From contig JAIPBD010000001.1 of NCBI GenBank assembly GCA_021739765.1, positions 1 to 64,000 of the forward strand: a stretch of DNA of 64,000 nucleotides. The letters run 5' to 3'. The notes below the pieces were generated by a model, which saw only the letters and a program-made list of their open reading frames with translations, was not told the DNA's origin and ran no database searches. Positions 56,030 through 64,000 of this stretch are shown one piece after another; position 1 is the stretch's first letter, and the number at the start of each line of letters is the position of its first letter. The position numbers and the translations under genes are program-made. The stretch is from Melioribacteraceae bacterium. GTDB lineage: Bacteria; Bacteroidota; Ignavibacteria; Ignavibacteriales; Melioribacteraceae.

Positions 56030-56500
56030 ATGAAAATAAATATACTTTTTTTGATGATTGTTCTCCCTCTAATTGCAAATGCACAACGCCGGGGTGGCGA
56101 TATGCCCGGTGAGCATCTGGAAGCATTTGAACAATCAAAACTGATTGAAGTTCTCAACCTCGATGAAGAAACCGCAATTAGATTTTTTGCCAGAAGAAAT
56201 TCATCCATGAATGAAATCAAACAGATTATTGAAAAGCGAGATGATCTTCTAAAAAGTTTGAAGGATGACATTCAAGATGATGAGGTAGAGACAGGTGAAA
56301 AAATAATTTCCGAAGTTTTTAAATTAGAAAAGGAAATTCTGAATAAACGTGAGTCCTTCGTTCGTTCACTGAGTGATATTCTGGATAGAAAACAAATTCT
56401 AAAATTGGTCTTTTTTGATTATAAATTCAAAAAAGAGGTGAAAGATATCCTTCTCGATCGCCGCCGTCGAGGACCTCCACCCAATAGGGGTTTTGATTGA
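56030..56500 (+). CDS. Spy-like periplasmic protein
   Basis: A 156-residue protein with a signal peptide cut after NAQ. The body is helical with charged pairs (LIEVLNLDEETAIRFFARRNSSMNEIKQII, EKIISEVFKLEKEIL) and the tail ends RRRRGPPPNRGFD. This is similar in layout to Spy/CpxP and to the Spy-like protein encoded on the other side of the sigma gene. The start is ATG 56030, after GAAGGTGG; an earlier TTG at 56015 is less likely. It starts one base after the anti-sigma stop, so it is the third gene of the sigma operon. Confidence 0.7.
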   Translation: MKINILFLMIVLPLIANAQRRGGDMPGEHLEAFEQSKLIEVLNLDEETAIRFFARRNSSMNEIKQIIEKRDDLLKSLKDDIQDDEVETGEKIISEVFKLEKEILNKRESFVRSLSDILDRKQILKLVFFDYKFKKEVKDILLDRRRRGPPPNRGFD

Positions 56501-56613
56501 TGGAACAAAATTCTCCATAGTTTGTTTTATTAATTAAAATTGCACAACCTCCATAGAGATTATTTCGGTGTTGCTTTTCTGCATCTCACCTAATATTTTT
56601 GTTTCTGCCTTTT

Positions 56614-56697
56614 GCGGAAGTGGTGAAATTGGTATACACGCTATCTTGAGGGGGTAGTGCTCGCAAGGGCGTACGGGTTCGAGTCCCGTCTTCCGCA
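56614..56697 (+). tRNA. tRNA-Leu (anticodon GAG)
   Basis: A complete 84-base tRNA can be folded. The acceptor is GCGGAAG/CTTCCGC with discriminator A; the D-arm carries GTGAAATTGGTATACAC. The anticodon stem CTATC/GGTAG encloses loop TTGAGGG, giving anticodon GAG. A long variable arm GCTCGCAAGGGC, typical of class II Leu tRNA, and T-arm ACGGG-TTCGAGT-CCCGT follow. The 3' CCA is not encoded. Confidence 0.95.
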
Positions 56698-56735
56698 CAC
56701 AAAATGTTACTTTTTAAGAAAATGAGGAAATCGTA

Positions 56736-57572
56736 ATGAAAAAAATGTTTTTTGCAATCTTTATGATCGTCACATCATTAGCCATAATTGCACAACCAAG
56801 TCTGGATGATCTTGATAACGACACTAGAGGTTTATATAATGAAGGTATCCAGTTAAAAAACTCCGGTGATTTTTTATCTGCCGTGAAAAAATTTGAAGCA
56901 GTTAATAAAAAAACGAACAACTATTTGGTTCACTATCAAATTGGCGAATGTTATCAAAAATATTCTAAAACAGCCAGTTCCTCGGAACGCGACAATTATA
57001 TTCGTCAAGCAATCGAATCATTCAACAAATGTTTTGAAACATATCCTTCATACGATTTAGCTTATTTCAAAATTGCGGCGGCTCATTATGGACTCGGCGA
57101 ATATGACAAAGCCATAGAATTTTTTGAAAAGACCAAAGAATCAACGAAGAATAAAAAGTATGTAAAAGTTGCTGATAAAAATATCGATAAAGCAAAGGAA
57201 AAACTTGCATATCCATTTTTGTTAACCGCTAATGAAGAACTTTCACGGAAGAACTTTAACCAAGCAATACAAAGTTTTAATAAAGTCCTTGAATATACCA
57301 CTTCAGATGTTGCTTATTTAGGATTAGCAGATGCTTACAGTGAAATGGGAGAATGGCAAAAATCATTGGAAGCGGCAGAAAATGCAAACACATACCGTAA
57401 ATCTATTCCTAAAGGCGGACCATCTTATTACATGGGACATGCATTCAATAAACTGGGCGATGCTCAAAAAGCTGTGAATCATTATAAAGAATGTATCAGC
57501 GACAAAAGTTCAAAGAATACTTACAAAGCTCGTGCGGCTCACGAATTAGAGCAATTAGAAAAAAAGAATTAA
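56736..57572 (+). CDS. Exported TPR protein
   Basis: A 278-residue protein with a signal peptide (MKKMFFAIFMIVTSLAIIAQ) followed by about five TPR units, e.g. NEGIQLKNSGDFLSAVKKFEAV, YFKIAAAHYGLGEYDKAIEFFEK and YLGLADAYSEMGEWQKSLEAAEN. TPRs provide protein-protein contacts in the periplasm; the partner is unknown. It begins shortly after the tRNA-Leu and ends with a strong terminator. Confidence 0.85.
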   Translation: MKKMFFAIFMIVTSLAIIAQPSLDDLDNDTRGLYNEGIQLKNSGDFLSAVKKFEAVNKKTNNYLVHYQIGECYQKYSKTASSSERDNYIRQAIESFNKCFETYPSYDLAYFKIAAAHYGLGEYDKAIEFFEKTKESTKNKKYVKVADKNIDKAKEKLAYPFLLTANEELSRKNFNQAIQSFNKVLEYTTSDVAYLGLADAYSEMGEWQKSLEAAENANTYRKSIPKGGPSYYMGHAFNKLGDAQKAVNHYKECISDKSSKNTYKARAAHELEQLEKKN

Positions 57573-57580
57573 TATTAATT

Positions 57581-57604
57581 ACCCCCGTTTTTACGGGGGT
57601 TTTC
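57581..57604 (+). terminator. Terminator after the TPR gene
   Basis: ACCCCCGT and ACGGGGGT form a perfect 8-bp stem with a TTTT loop followed by TTTCT. Confidence 0.9.
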
Positions 57605-57659
57605 TCGATTCACCTTACCTCGTGCTCCAATTTATTGTTAGCTTCTGCAAGGTTCAATT

Positions 57660-59138
57660 ATATCATCTGACTACACATATCTAATCTTCTACTTTTGCGT
57701 AATTGCGATTACTGCCATAATTACAGAATTTTTAGCGAAAAAAAACTTTCTCAACCGGGAAATATCCAGAAAAATACTACATACTCTCAGTTCAACTATT
57801 GCCGCGTTTGCTGCATTACAAATAACTGGGAAATACATTCTGTTATTTACGGCATCTGGTTTAGTCGGTTTGTCATTTTTGATTGTCAAATTCAATTTGC
57901 TGCCATCAATCCACGGATCCAGAAAAAGCTGGGGTGTGTTTTTTATGGCGTTTGCATATTTTTTGTTAGTTCTGATCGCCGACGAAAATAGATCATTTAT
58001 TTTCACTTCGTTTATAATCCTCGGATTTGCTGATTCATCCGCTGCTATTGTTGGTCAGAAGTATTCAAAATCCTTTTTTAATTTGACCAATGACCGCAAA
58101 AGTATAATCGGCTCAGCAGCATTTTTTCTGGTAAGCATTTTATCGATTCTGTTATCAATCATGTTTCTCGAGATGAATTCACAAAATCCATTTTTTAGTC
58201 AAAATTTATTTGATTTGCTCTGGTTGTCGATCATAATTTCAATACTACTTACATTTATTGAAGCAATTAGCTCCTACGGTTCGGATAATTTATTTATTCC
58301 TCTATTCGCGTCACTGTTACTTTATATTTTTTCGATCGATGATGGAAATTATCTCGCGCCTTTTACTTTAGCTTTACTTTTGGCGGCTATTGTATCCGTA
58401 CTATCATATCGAGCTAAATTTTTAACACTTAACGGGAGCGTCGCAACTTTTCTTTTGGCAATTTTTGTTTTAGGACTTGGGGGATGGAAATGGGCGATTC
58501 CAATCACAACTTTTTTTGTTTTTTCCAGCCTTCTTTCAAAAGTTAGGAAAAGTAAAAATCGTAATATTGAACAATATTTCGAAAAATCCGGAATCCGGGA
58601 TATTTGGCAAGTTTTAGCAAACGGCGGCCTTGCGGGTATTTTGGTTATTTTACATTTATTTTTCCCATCTCAGCTTCTATTCTATATTTACCTTGGTTCA
58701 CTCGCGGCGGTTTGTTCGGATACATGGGCAACGGAATTCGGAACATTAAATCCTGGTAAAACGTATAATGTGTTAAACTTCAAATTGGTTCAGCCGGGTG
58801 TTTCGGGGGGAGTTTCGTTACTTGGAACAATTGGCGCTGCGTTAGGTGGATTGATAATTGCCCTTTCCGGTTTGTTCTGGAGTGAGATAGGCATAATTTT
58901 TTATTTTGCTTTAATTATCTTAAGTGGTTTGTTTGGAAGTTTCTTGGATAGCTTGCTCGGAGCTACAATTCAACATCAGCGAAAGTGTTCTGTTTGTGAA
59001 AAAGTTACTGAGAGGAAGTATCACTGCAAAAGGGAATCCGATTATTTGAGTGGTGTCGTCTGGTTCAAGAATGATGTCGTTAATTTATTTGCCGGGATTG
59101 CCGGTTCAATTTTTATTCTGATTATTTTGTCAATATGA
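57660..59138 (+). CDS. Phytol/dolichol-kinase-like and DUF92 fusion membrane protein
   Basis: A frame of about 490 residues. The N-terminal half has EFLAKKNFLNREISRKILHTL (57726-57788), the hallmark of the phytol/dolichol kinase family, plus FADSSAAIVGQKYSKS. The C-terminal half is DUF92: ATFLLAIFVLGLGGWKWAI, CSDTWATEFGTLNPGKTYN and SFLDSLLGATIQHQRKCSVCE. The first ATG, GTG or TTG in frame is the TTG at 57870, after the conserved motif. AAGG (57649-57652) precedes ATT 57657 and ATA 57660, so a rare start (or a sequence error) is suspected; the given start is a guess. Confidence 0.7.
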   Translation: MSSDYTYLIFYFCVIAITAIITEFLAKKNFLNREISRKILHTLSSTIAAFAALQITGKYILLFTASGLVGLSFLIVKFNLLPSIHGSRKSWGVFFMAFAYFLLVLIADENRSFIFTSFIILGFADSSAAIVGQKYSKSFFNLTNDRKSIIGSAAFFLVSILSILLSIMFLEMNSQNPFFSQNLFDLLWLSIIISILLTFIEAISSYGSDNLFIPLFASLLLYIFSIDDGNYLAPFTLALLLAAIVSVLSYRAKFLTLNGSVATFLLAIFVLGLGGWKWAIPITTFFVFSSLLSKVRKSKNRNIEQYFEKSGIRDIWQVLANGGLAGILVILHLFFPSQLLFYIYLGSLAAVCSDTWATEFGTLNPGKTYNVLNFKLVQPGVSGGVSLLGTIGAALGGLIIALSGLFWSEIGIIFYFALIILSGLFGSFLDSLLGATIQHQRKCSVCEKVTERKYHCKRESDYLSGVVWFKNDVVNLFAGIAGSIFILIILSI

Positions 59139-62107
59139 AATTTATAAAACTTATTCTGCTTTTTATTTTCCTCAGCGTGAGCATCTTTGCGCAAAGTCCC
59201 TCAATCATATTTGAAAAGGGGATGTCTGAATTCAAAAACGGAAACTATTCGAAAGCGTTTCAGACTTTTTCAAAACTCGATAACTTAGAACCTACTCCGA
59301 AAGAAATATATTCGGCCTCATATTATTACAGCGCACTATGCCTGATCGAGATCAATCAGATAGAAGGAGCGCTTGTTAAACTCGAAGATTTTGTTTCATC
59401 TTTCAAATCTTCCAATTATAGAAAAGACGCGTTATATAAGCTTGGTACGATCTATTACCTAAGGAAAGAATATGAGAGAAGTAGAAGGAGTTTGTTTACA
59501 CTTTCTCGAGATTATCCGGATGATGACCTTGTGGGAGCGGCTTATTATTGGATTGGGGAATCATTTATCACCGAAGGTAAATTAGGTGAAGCCGAGGAAT
59601 TCCTAAAGGAATCCATTTCGCTTCGGGAAAAAAATAAATATTTGGATTACAGTATTTATACACTTGGAAATTTGTATGAAAAAGTTGGTAAATACTCTGA
59701 AGCGGTTGCATACTACGATGAACTTCTTACTTACTACAGATCGAGTGATTTGGCAAAACTTGCCCAGCTTCGTATTGGAATCAGTTATTTCAAACTCGAA
59801 GAATATGACGCGGCAATTCTTGAATTAACAAGTCCGCTTATTGAGGAATTACCGTTTGAGCAACAAACGGAAGCCCAATATGTGCTTGCCAATTCATTAT
59901 TCAAGCAGAATCAGTTTGCGGAAGCCGAAGCTAAGTTTGAGCAACTTTTAAATGAATCTAGCGAAAAAGAGAAGAAGGACAAAATTCAATACGGACTAGC
60001 CTGGGTTCGATTCCAAACAGGACAATTCGAAAGCGCGTATGAATTATTTGATTTGCTTTCCATTACTGCTGTTGATAAAGTTGCCGAAAGTGGTCTGTTC
60101 TGGAGCGGTGAATGTAAACGATATTTAGGGAATTTAAGTGCTGCGAGGAGAATCTACACAAAGTTCCTAACAGATTATCCCATGAGTGATTTAGTACCGC
60201 AAGTTCGTTTAAATTTAGGTCTGATTGATTTTAATGAAGGTAATGTTGAGAGTGCTAAAAGTCATTTAGAATACGCGACTAAATCGCAGGATAATTTTGC
60301 AAAAGCGAAAGCGTTGACAGTACTGGGCGAAATTAATTTGCGAGGAAATAATTACAATCAGGCCAGAGATTCTTTTAATGAAGCCGTTCAGTTAAAAGAT
60401 ATTTCTGCCGAACTTACAAACAGAGCCAAGCTAGGATTTTACATTTCGCAATACTATTTGAAAAATTATGGAGATGTGATTGAAAATCTCTCCAAATTAC
60501 TCCGGAACAATAATCGTTTTGAAAAGGAAAAAGTTAGCTTTTATCTTGCTGAATCGTACTATCAGCTCGGCAATTTTTTAGATGCCTCAAAGTTTTACTC
60601 AAATATCGATCCCAACAACGGAGAAATAGGGGAACAAGCACTTTATGGCAAAGCCTACTCTCATTTTAATATGAAAGATTATCCTAACTCATCATACTTT
60701 TTCGGAGAATATGTTAAGAAATTTAAGAATTCGGAAAACTATATTGATGCTTCTCTGAGATTGGCTGATAGTTTCTATGGCATCAAAAATTTTGAAAAGT
60801 CTGCCGAAATATTTGATGAATTGTTCAGAAAAAATAAAAGCAAAATTCAAAGTGATTTTTCTTATTTCCAATACGCACAAACACTTTTTAACATTGGACG
60901 AAATGAAGAAGCAATCAGAATCGCCAAAGAATTACAGCGAACTTTTTACAAATCAAAATATTCTGACGATGCACAATATTTGATTGGTTGGATCTATTTC
61001 CAAAATTATCAGTATCAAAAAGCCATCGAAAATTATCAAGAACTATTAGACCGCTATCCGTCATCTCCTTTTCAACCGGTTATGTACTCTTCAATTGGCG
61101 ACGCATATTATAATCTAGGTGAATACGATGTTTCGGTGGATTATTACAGTTTGATAATTGATCGTTTCCCAAGGACAAAATTTATTTTTGATGCTATTAC
61201 AGGTATTCAATATTGTTATGTAGCGAAAAACGAACCGGAAAAAGCTGCCGATTTTATTGATCGTTACGTAGTTAATAATCCTAAGAATGAATTTGCCGAA
61301 GAGGTCTACTTCAAAAAAGGTGAGATTTATTATAGTGTCGGCAATTATGAAATGGCAAAAGTTAGTTACAAAGAGTTTATAGCGACTTTCCCCAATAGTA
61401 ATCTGGTAGCGGACGCATATTACTGGATTGGAAAATGTGCCATGCTTTCGGGGAATAATCAAGAAGCGGAATACAACCTTTCTATTCTCATCGAAAAATA
61501 TCCTTACACTGAAATGGGTGTGACGGGAGCGCTTGAATTAAGTGAAATCTTAGCGGAACGGGGTGAGAATGAAGAAGCGCTGAATATAATTAATAACATA
61601 TTGGAGTCTGCTCCGGAAACAAAGTCCTTGCCTGAAGTAATTTATACGAAAGGCAGATACCATATTAAGCTCAATCAATTGGATGACGCGTATAAAGCTT
61701 TAAATGAAGTCGCCACTTATCATCCCGAATCGGTATTTGGTGCTAAAGCTAAAATTGAGTTGGGATTATTAGAATTAGCTAAGAAAAGTTATAGAAATGC
61801 TGAGATTCTTTTTAGCGAATTAGGCACAGAAAGACTCGATGATATCGGTGCTCAAGCTCAGTTCTATTACGGTGAATCACTTTTTGATCAGGACAGAATT
61901 GAGGAAGCCGTATCAGCATTTGTAAGGGTTCGAACAGTTTTCAGTAATTACGATGAATGGTTTACACGATCGCTTTTAAGGTTGGGTGATTGCTATATAA
62001 AAATGAAGGAATGGCAAAAAGCCCGCGATATGTTCAGATCGGTTTTGCAACGACATAAAAATGATGATTTCGGGTATGAAGCCCGCAAGAAATTGAGCAC
62101 GTTATGA
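59135..62107 (+). CDS. Large exported TPR protein
   Basis: A 990-residue protein with a signal peptide (FIFLSVSIFAQ), then tandem TPR/SEL-like helical repeats throughout: AYYWIGESFITEGKLGEAEEFL, SIYTLGNLYEKVGKYSEAVAYYDEL, YSSIGDAYYNLGEYDVSVDYY and others. Repeats such as DRYPSSPFQPVMY are like YbgF/BamD TPRs. It is probably a periplasmic or outer-membrane scaffold. ATG overlaps the preceding stop (ATGA) and its own stop overlaps the next gene (ATGA), so three genes form one translationally coupled operon. Confidence 0.85.
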   Translation: MKFIKLILLFIFLSVSIFAQSPSIIFEKGMSEFKNGNYSKAFQTFSKLDNLEPTPKEIYSASYYYSALCLIEINQIEGALVKLEDFVSSFKSSNYRKDALYKLGTIYYLRKEYERSRRSLFTLSRDYPDDDLVGAAYYWIGESFITEGKLGEAEEFLKESISLREKNKYLDYSIYTLGNLYEKVGKYSEAVAYYDELLTYYRSSDLAKLAQLRIGISYFKLEEYDAAILELTSPLIEELPFEQQTEAQYVLANSLFKQNQFAEAEAKFEQLLNESSEKEKKDKIQYGLAWVRFQTGQFESAYELFDLLSITAVDKVAESGLFWSGECKRYLGNLSAARRIYTKFLTDYPMSDLVPQVRLNLGLIDFNEGNVESAKSHLEYATKSQDNFAKAKALTVLGEINLRGNNYNQARDSFNEAVQLKDISAELTNRAKLGFYISQYYLKNYGDVIENLSKLLRNNNRFEKEKVSFYLAESYYQLGNFLDASKFYSNIDPNNGEIGEQALYGKAYSHFNMKDYPNSSYFFGEYVKKFKNSENYIDASLRLADSFYGIKNFEKSAEIFDELFRKNKSKIQSDFSYFQYAQTLFNIGRNEEAIRIAKELQRTFYKSKYSDDAQYLIGWIYFQNYQYQKAIENYQELLDRYPSSPFQPVMYSSIGDAYYNLGEYDVSVDYYSLIIDRFPRTKFIFDAITGIQYCYVAKNEPEKAADFIDRYVVNNPKNEFAEEVYFKKGEIYYSVGNYEMAKVSYKEFIATFPNSNLVADAYYWIGKCAMLSGNNQEAEYNLSILIEKYPYTEMGVTGALELSEILAERGENEEALNIINNILESAPETKSLPEVIYTKGRYHIKLNQLDDAYKALNEVATYHPESVFGAKAKIELGLLELAKKSYRNAEILFSELGTERLDDIGAQAQFYYGESLFDQDRIEEAVSAFVRVRTVFSNYDEWFTRSLLRLGDCYIKMKEWQKARDMFRSVLQRHKNDDFGYEARKKLSTL

Positions 62108-63690
62108 AAAAATTAATATTGATTAGTTTGTTTGTCACCGGCAACTTTTTTGCCCAATCTAACCCGGGTAATCAAAGTATTGAATTGCCGGATTTTGTAA
62201 TTACTGGTGTGCAGAGTGTAAATATTCCGTTTATTGAGAAGAATCAGCCAAAAATGATCACGGTTCTTTCCAAAGAATTTTTTACGCCAAAATTTAATCC
62301 TGAAGATTTTTCACCGACTGATATTTCAAATCCACTTAAAGATGAAATTACTTTATACAATGAAAAACCGCGGACGAGTGGAATTCTGAAACTTGGTGCA
62401 GGACTCGAAACGTTGCCGGTGGGTTCGTTAAATATGGGATGGAATTTCGACAATGGATTTATTAACGCCAATTTATTCGGTTACAACGAAAACGAATATG
62501 TCGAAAACGCCGGCGAAAATGTATCGGGTGGAAAGATATCTTCGGAGTTTTTTGTGAATACACAATCTTCCTTTTTACCGGGCTCAAGAATCTCGGCTGA
62601 CATCGGATTCGATCAGAATACATTTAAGTTTTTCGCCTCTACATCTCCACAGTTGGAGAGAAGGATCAGAAATCTAAGCGCAAATATTGGATTTGAAAAC
62701 AAATACTACGATTTATTTAATTTCGGTTTAAATATAAACCCAATTAAATCTGAACTGGAAAATGAAAGTTACGATGAGACTTTATTAAATTTGAACGGAT
62801 TTTTGACGCTAAAATTCAGAAGTTTCGGAATTCAATTAGATGCGAGATATATAAGTCAATCTTCAAATTTGAGCTCATTTTCGCATGAAGGTTCTTTTAT
62901 TAGTGCAAAACCTTTTATTTATTTCTCGCCAACAAATTCAATTTTGCTAAAGGTTGGTGTTAATTACAATAAAGCTGATACAACCGATTCTTTTTCCCCG
63001 TATGCATTTATGAAAATATCATTTACAAACGAATTGGAATTAATCGCCGATTACTCACCACGCATGGAATATTTATCCTATGCGCAAATTGTCGGCTCAA
63101 ATCAGTATTTAGGTTTTGGCGAATACTTTCATTTGAACGAAATTGACGCGGACATCAATATTGCTCTAAAGTATGAGTTTGAAACATATTTTGGTTTCAG
63201 CGGAGGAATTAATCTAAAAAAGGCAGATAATTATTTAGTGTTTCAAGATACCGATTACAATGGAATCTTTGAGATGGGAGGAATTAATGATGCCTCAATA
63301 TTTACCGGATTCATTTCAGCAATGTTTAATCCGGGTCCCATGGGAAGATTTTATGGCGAACTAAAGTTTTCCAAAGCCGAAACCGGAGGCGGATTAAAAC
63401 TGCCGTATCATCCTAATCTATCGCTTAATGCTACTTATGGAAATAATATCGCCGGATTTTTGGGTCTATCGGTCGGTTATGAACTTAAAACCGGGATGTA
63501 TGGAGATTTGATTGGCCTGGATGAAATTCCCGCTTATCATAATTTTTACACCGAATTAGATTTTAATATTACCAAACAATTTTCGATAGTAGCGGAGTTT
63601 AATAACTTGCTGAACCGTGAAAATTATTCCTTTTATAATTACCAAAAGAAACCATTTGATGTTATCGGATCAATAATATATACTTGGTAA
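62104..63690 (+). CDS. Outer-membrane beta-barrel protein
   Basis: A 528-residue protein with a signal peptide cut after FFA. The short N-terminal piece SIELPDFVITGVQSVNIP resembles the TonB-receptor 'VITG' element, but a full plug is not present. The rest is strand after strand, e.g. YFEFETYFGFSGGINLKKADNY-like patterns and GRFYGELKFSKAETGG, ending FDVIGSIIYTW with terminal aromatic. It is translationally coupled to the TPR gene, so the two may form an outer-membrane complex. Confidence 0.75.
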   Translation: MKKLILISLFVTGNFFAQSNPGNQSIELPDFVITGVQSVNIPFIEKNQPKMITVLSKEFFTPKFNPEDFSPTDISNPLKDEITLYNEKPRTSGILKLGAGLETLPVGSLNMGWNFDNGFINANLFGYNENEYVENAGENVSGGKISSEFFVNTQSSFLPGSRISADIGFDQNTFKFFASTSPQLERRIRNLSANIGFENKYYDLFNFGLNINPIKSELENESYDETLLNLNGFLTLKFRSFGIQLDARYISQSSNLSSFSHEGSFISAKPFIYFSPTNSILLKVGVNYNKADTTDSFSPYAFMKISFTNELELIADYSPRMEYLSYAQIVGSNQYLGFGEYFHLNEIDADINIALKYEFETYFGFSGGINLKKADNYLVFQDTDYNGIFEMGGINDASIFTGFISAMFNPGPMGRFYGELKFSKAETGGGLKLPYHPNLSLNATYGNNIAGFLGLSVGYELKTGMYGDLIGLDEIPAYHNFYTELDFNITKQFSIVAEFNNLLNRENYSFYNYQKKPFDVIGSIIYTW

Positions 63691-63752
63691 GTATCAAATC
63701 ATTTCAGCAGATAAATTATTATATTTCCTAAATATTTGAATTTACGTGGCAG

Positions 63753-64000
63753 ATGAAAACCGAAGATCTCAAAAAAAGAATTTTAGAATTTTTCCAAATG
63801 GAGGAATCAGATTCCGAACTTGCATATAAGTTATTTATGCAACGTATCACTCAGGATTTGTCTCCAAATGATGCCTTAAAAATTGAAGGACTCGGAGTTT
63901 TCCAATTAAAAAAGGATCCGCTTCCGAGAGCTGAAAGAGGAAATGATTATTCACGCAGTGCCAGAGTAAAAGAATCGCTTATTTATTGTCCGCCTTTGGA
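63753..64000 (+). CDS. HU-family-like DNA-binding protein (3' truncated by window edge)
   Basis: The first 82 codons of a gene that runs off the window. The visible part begins MKTEDLKKRILEFFQMEESDSELAY and contains LKIEGLGVFQLKKDPLPRAERG, resembling the HU/IHF 'IxGxGxFxxxxxxxR' beta-arm region. HU proteins bend DNA. The longer N-terminal segment before the core suggests one of the variant HU-like proteins of Bacteroidota. Start ATG 63753 has no strong Shine-Dalgarno. Confidence 0.5.
   Translation, partial: MKTEDLKKRILEFFQMEESDSELAYKLFMQRITQDLSPNDALKIEGLGVFQLKKDPLPRAERGNDYSRSARVKESLIYCPPL

Noticed and set aside
57695-57991. Cys-rich 98-codon frame at the start of the kinase-fusion region
   Set aside because: It is the +2 shadow of the frame containing the phytol-kinase motif.

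Overview
This AT-rich stretch of bacterial chromosome most likely comes from an Ignavibacteria-type member of the Bacteroidota/Chlorobi group. The main evidence is three proteins ending in the type IX secretion (T9SS) sorting domain, two of them with the core SQNYPNPFNPTT. Many exported proteins also carry Bacteroidota-style signal peptides cut just before Gln. Other support comes from several predicted outer-membrane beta-barrels, a B12-dependent ribonucleotide reductase, a large extracellular-type multiheme cytochrome, and frequent TTG starts. I see no prophage, insertion sequence or CRISPR array, so this looks like core chromosome.

Layout. 1-11700: end of a T9SS cargo gene, ribosomal proteins rplU-rpmA, mdh, an RsbW-like anti-sigma kinase, a lipoprotein/barrel pair, an AI-2E family transporter, pta, a polytopic membrane protein, an exported glutathione peroxidase and a malQ-TerB-like pair. 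11970-15610: nrdJ. 15680-23715: a compact operon (yggS, divIVA, purine nucleoside phosphorylase, a membrane/coiled-coil protein, ileS, a DksA-like gene, lspA, rluD) with the backbone of the Firmicutes cell-division cluster. 23840-30680 (minus strand): T9SS cargo, a FadL/PorV-like barrel, a Tyr- then Ser/Arg-rich lipoprotein, another barrel and cysS. 31010-33745: a nine-heme c-type cytochrome with a T9SS tail. 34147-40432: glutamate dehydrogenase, then two overlapping ATP-grasp proteins of the PEP-synthase N-domain type, the second also carrying a sensor-like and a nucleotidyltransferase domain. 41398-48247: a complete hisGDCBHAF(IE) operon behind a readable attenuator with its own leader peptide. 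48309-54230: feoAB, dodecin, two peroxiredoxins and a PTPS plus two short-chain dehydrogenases (possible pteridine operon). 54234-56500: an ECF sigma/anti-sigma pair flanked by two Spy/CpxP-like proteins. 56614-64000: tRNA-Leu(GAG), TPR proteins, a fusion of phytol/dolichol-kinase-like and DUF92 domains that seems to lack a normal start codon, an outer-membrane barrel and the start of an HU-like gene.

How it fits together. The housekeeping genes (translation, nucleotide and amino-acid synthesis) are ordinary. The most noteworthy items are: (1) the his attenuator, in which segments 1:2, 2:3 and 3:4 can all be paired by eye; (2) the paired ATP-grasp genes at 35500-40432; (3) the two-kinase isoprenoid-alcohol fusion at 57660-59138; (4) the secreted nonaheme cytochrome; (5) the DivIVA gene near a membrane protein whose coiled coil resembles it. 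Functions are inferred from motifs read by eye; no database search was run.
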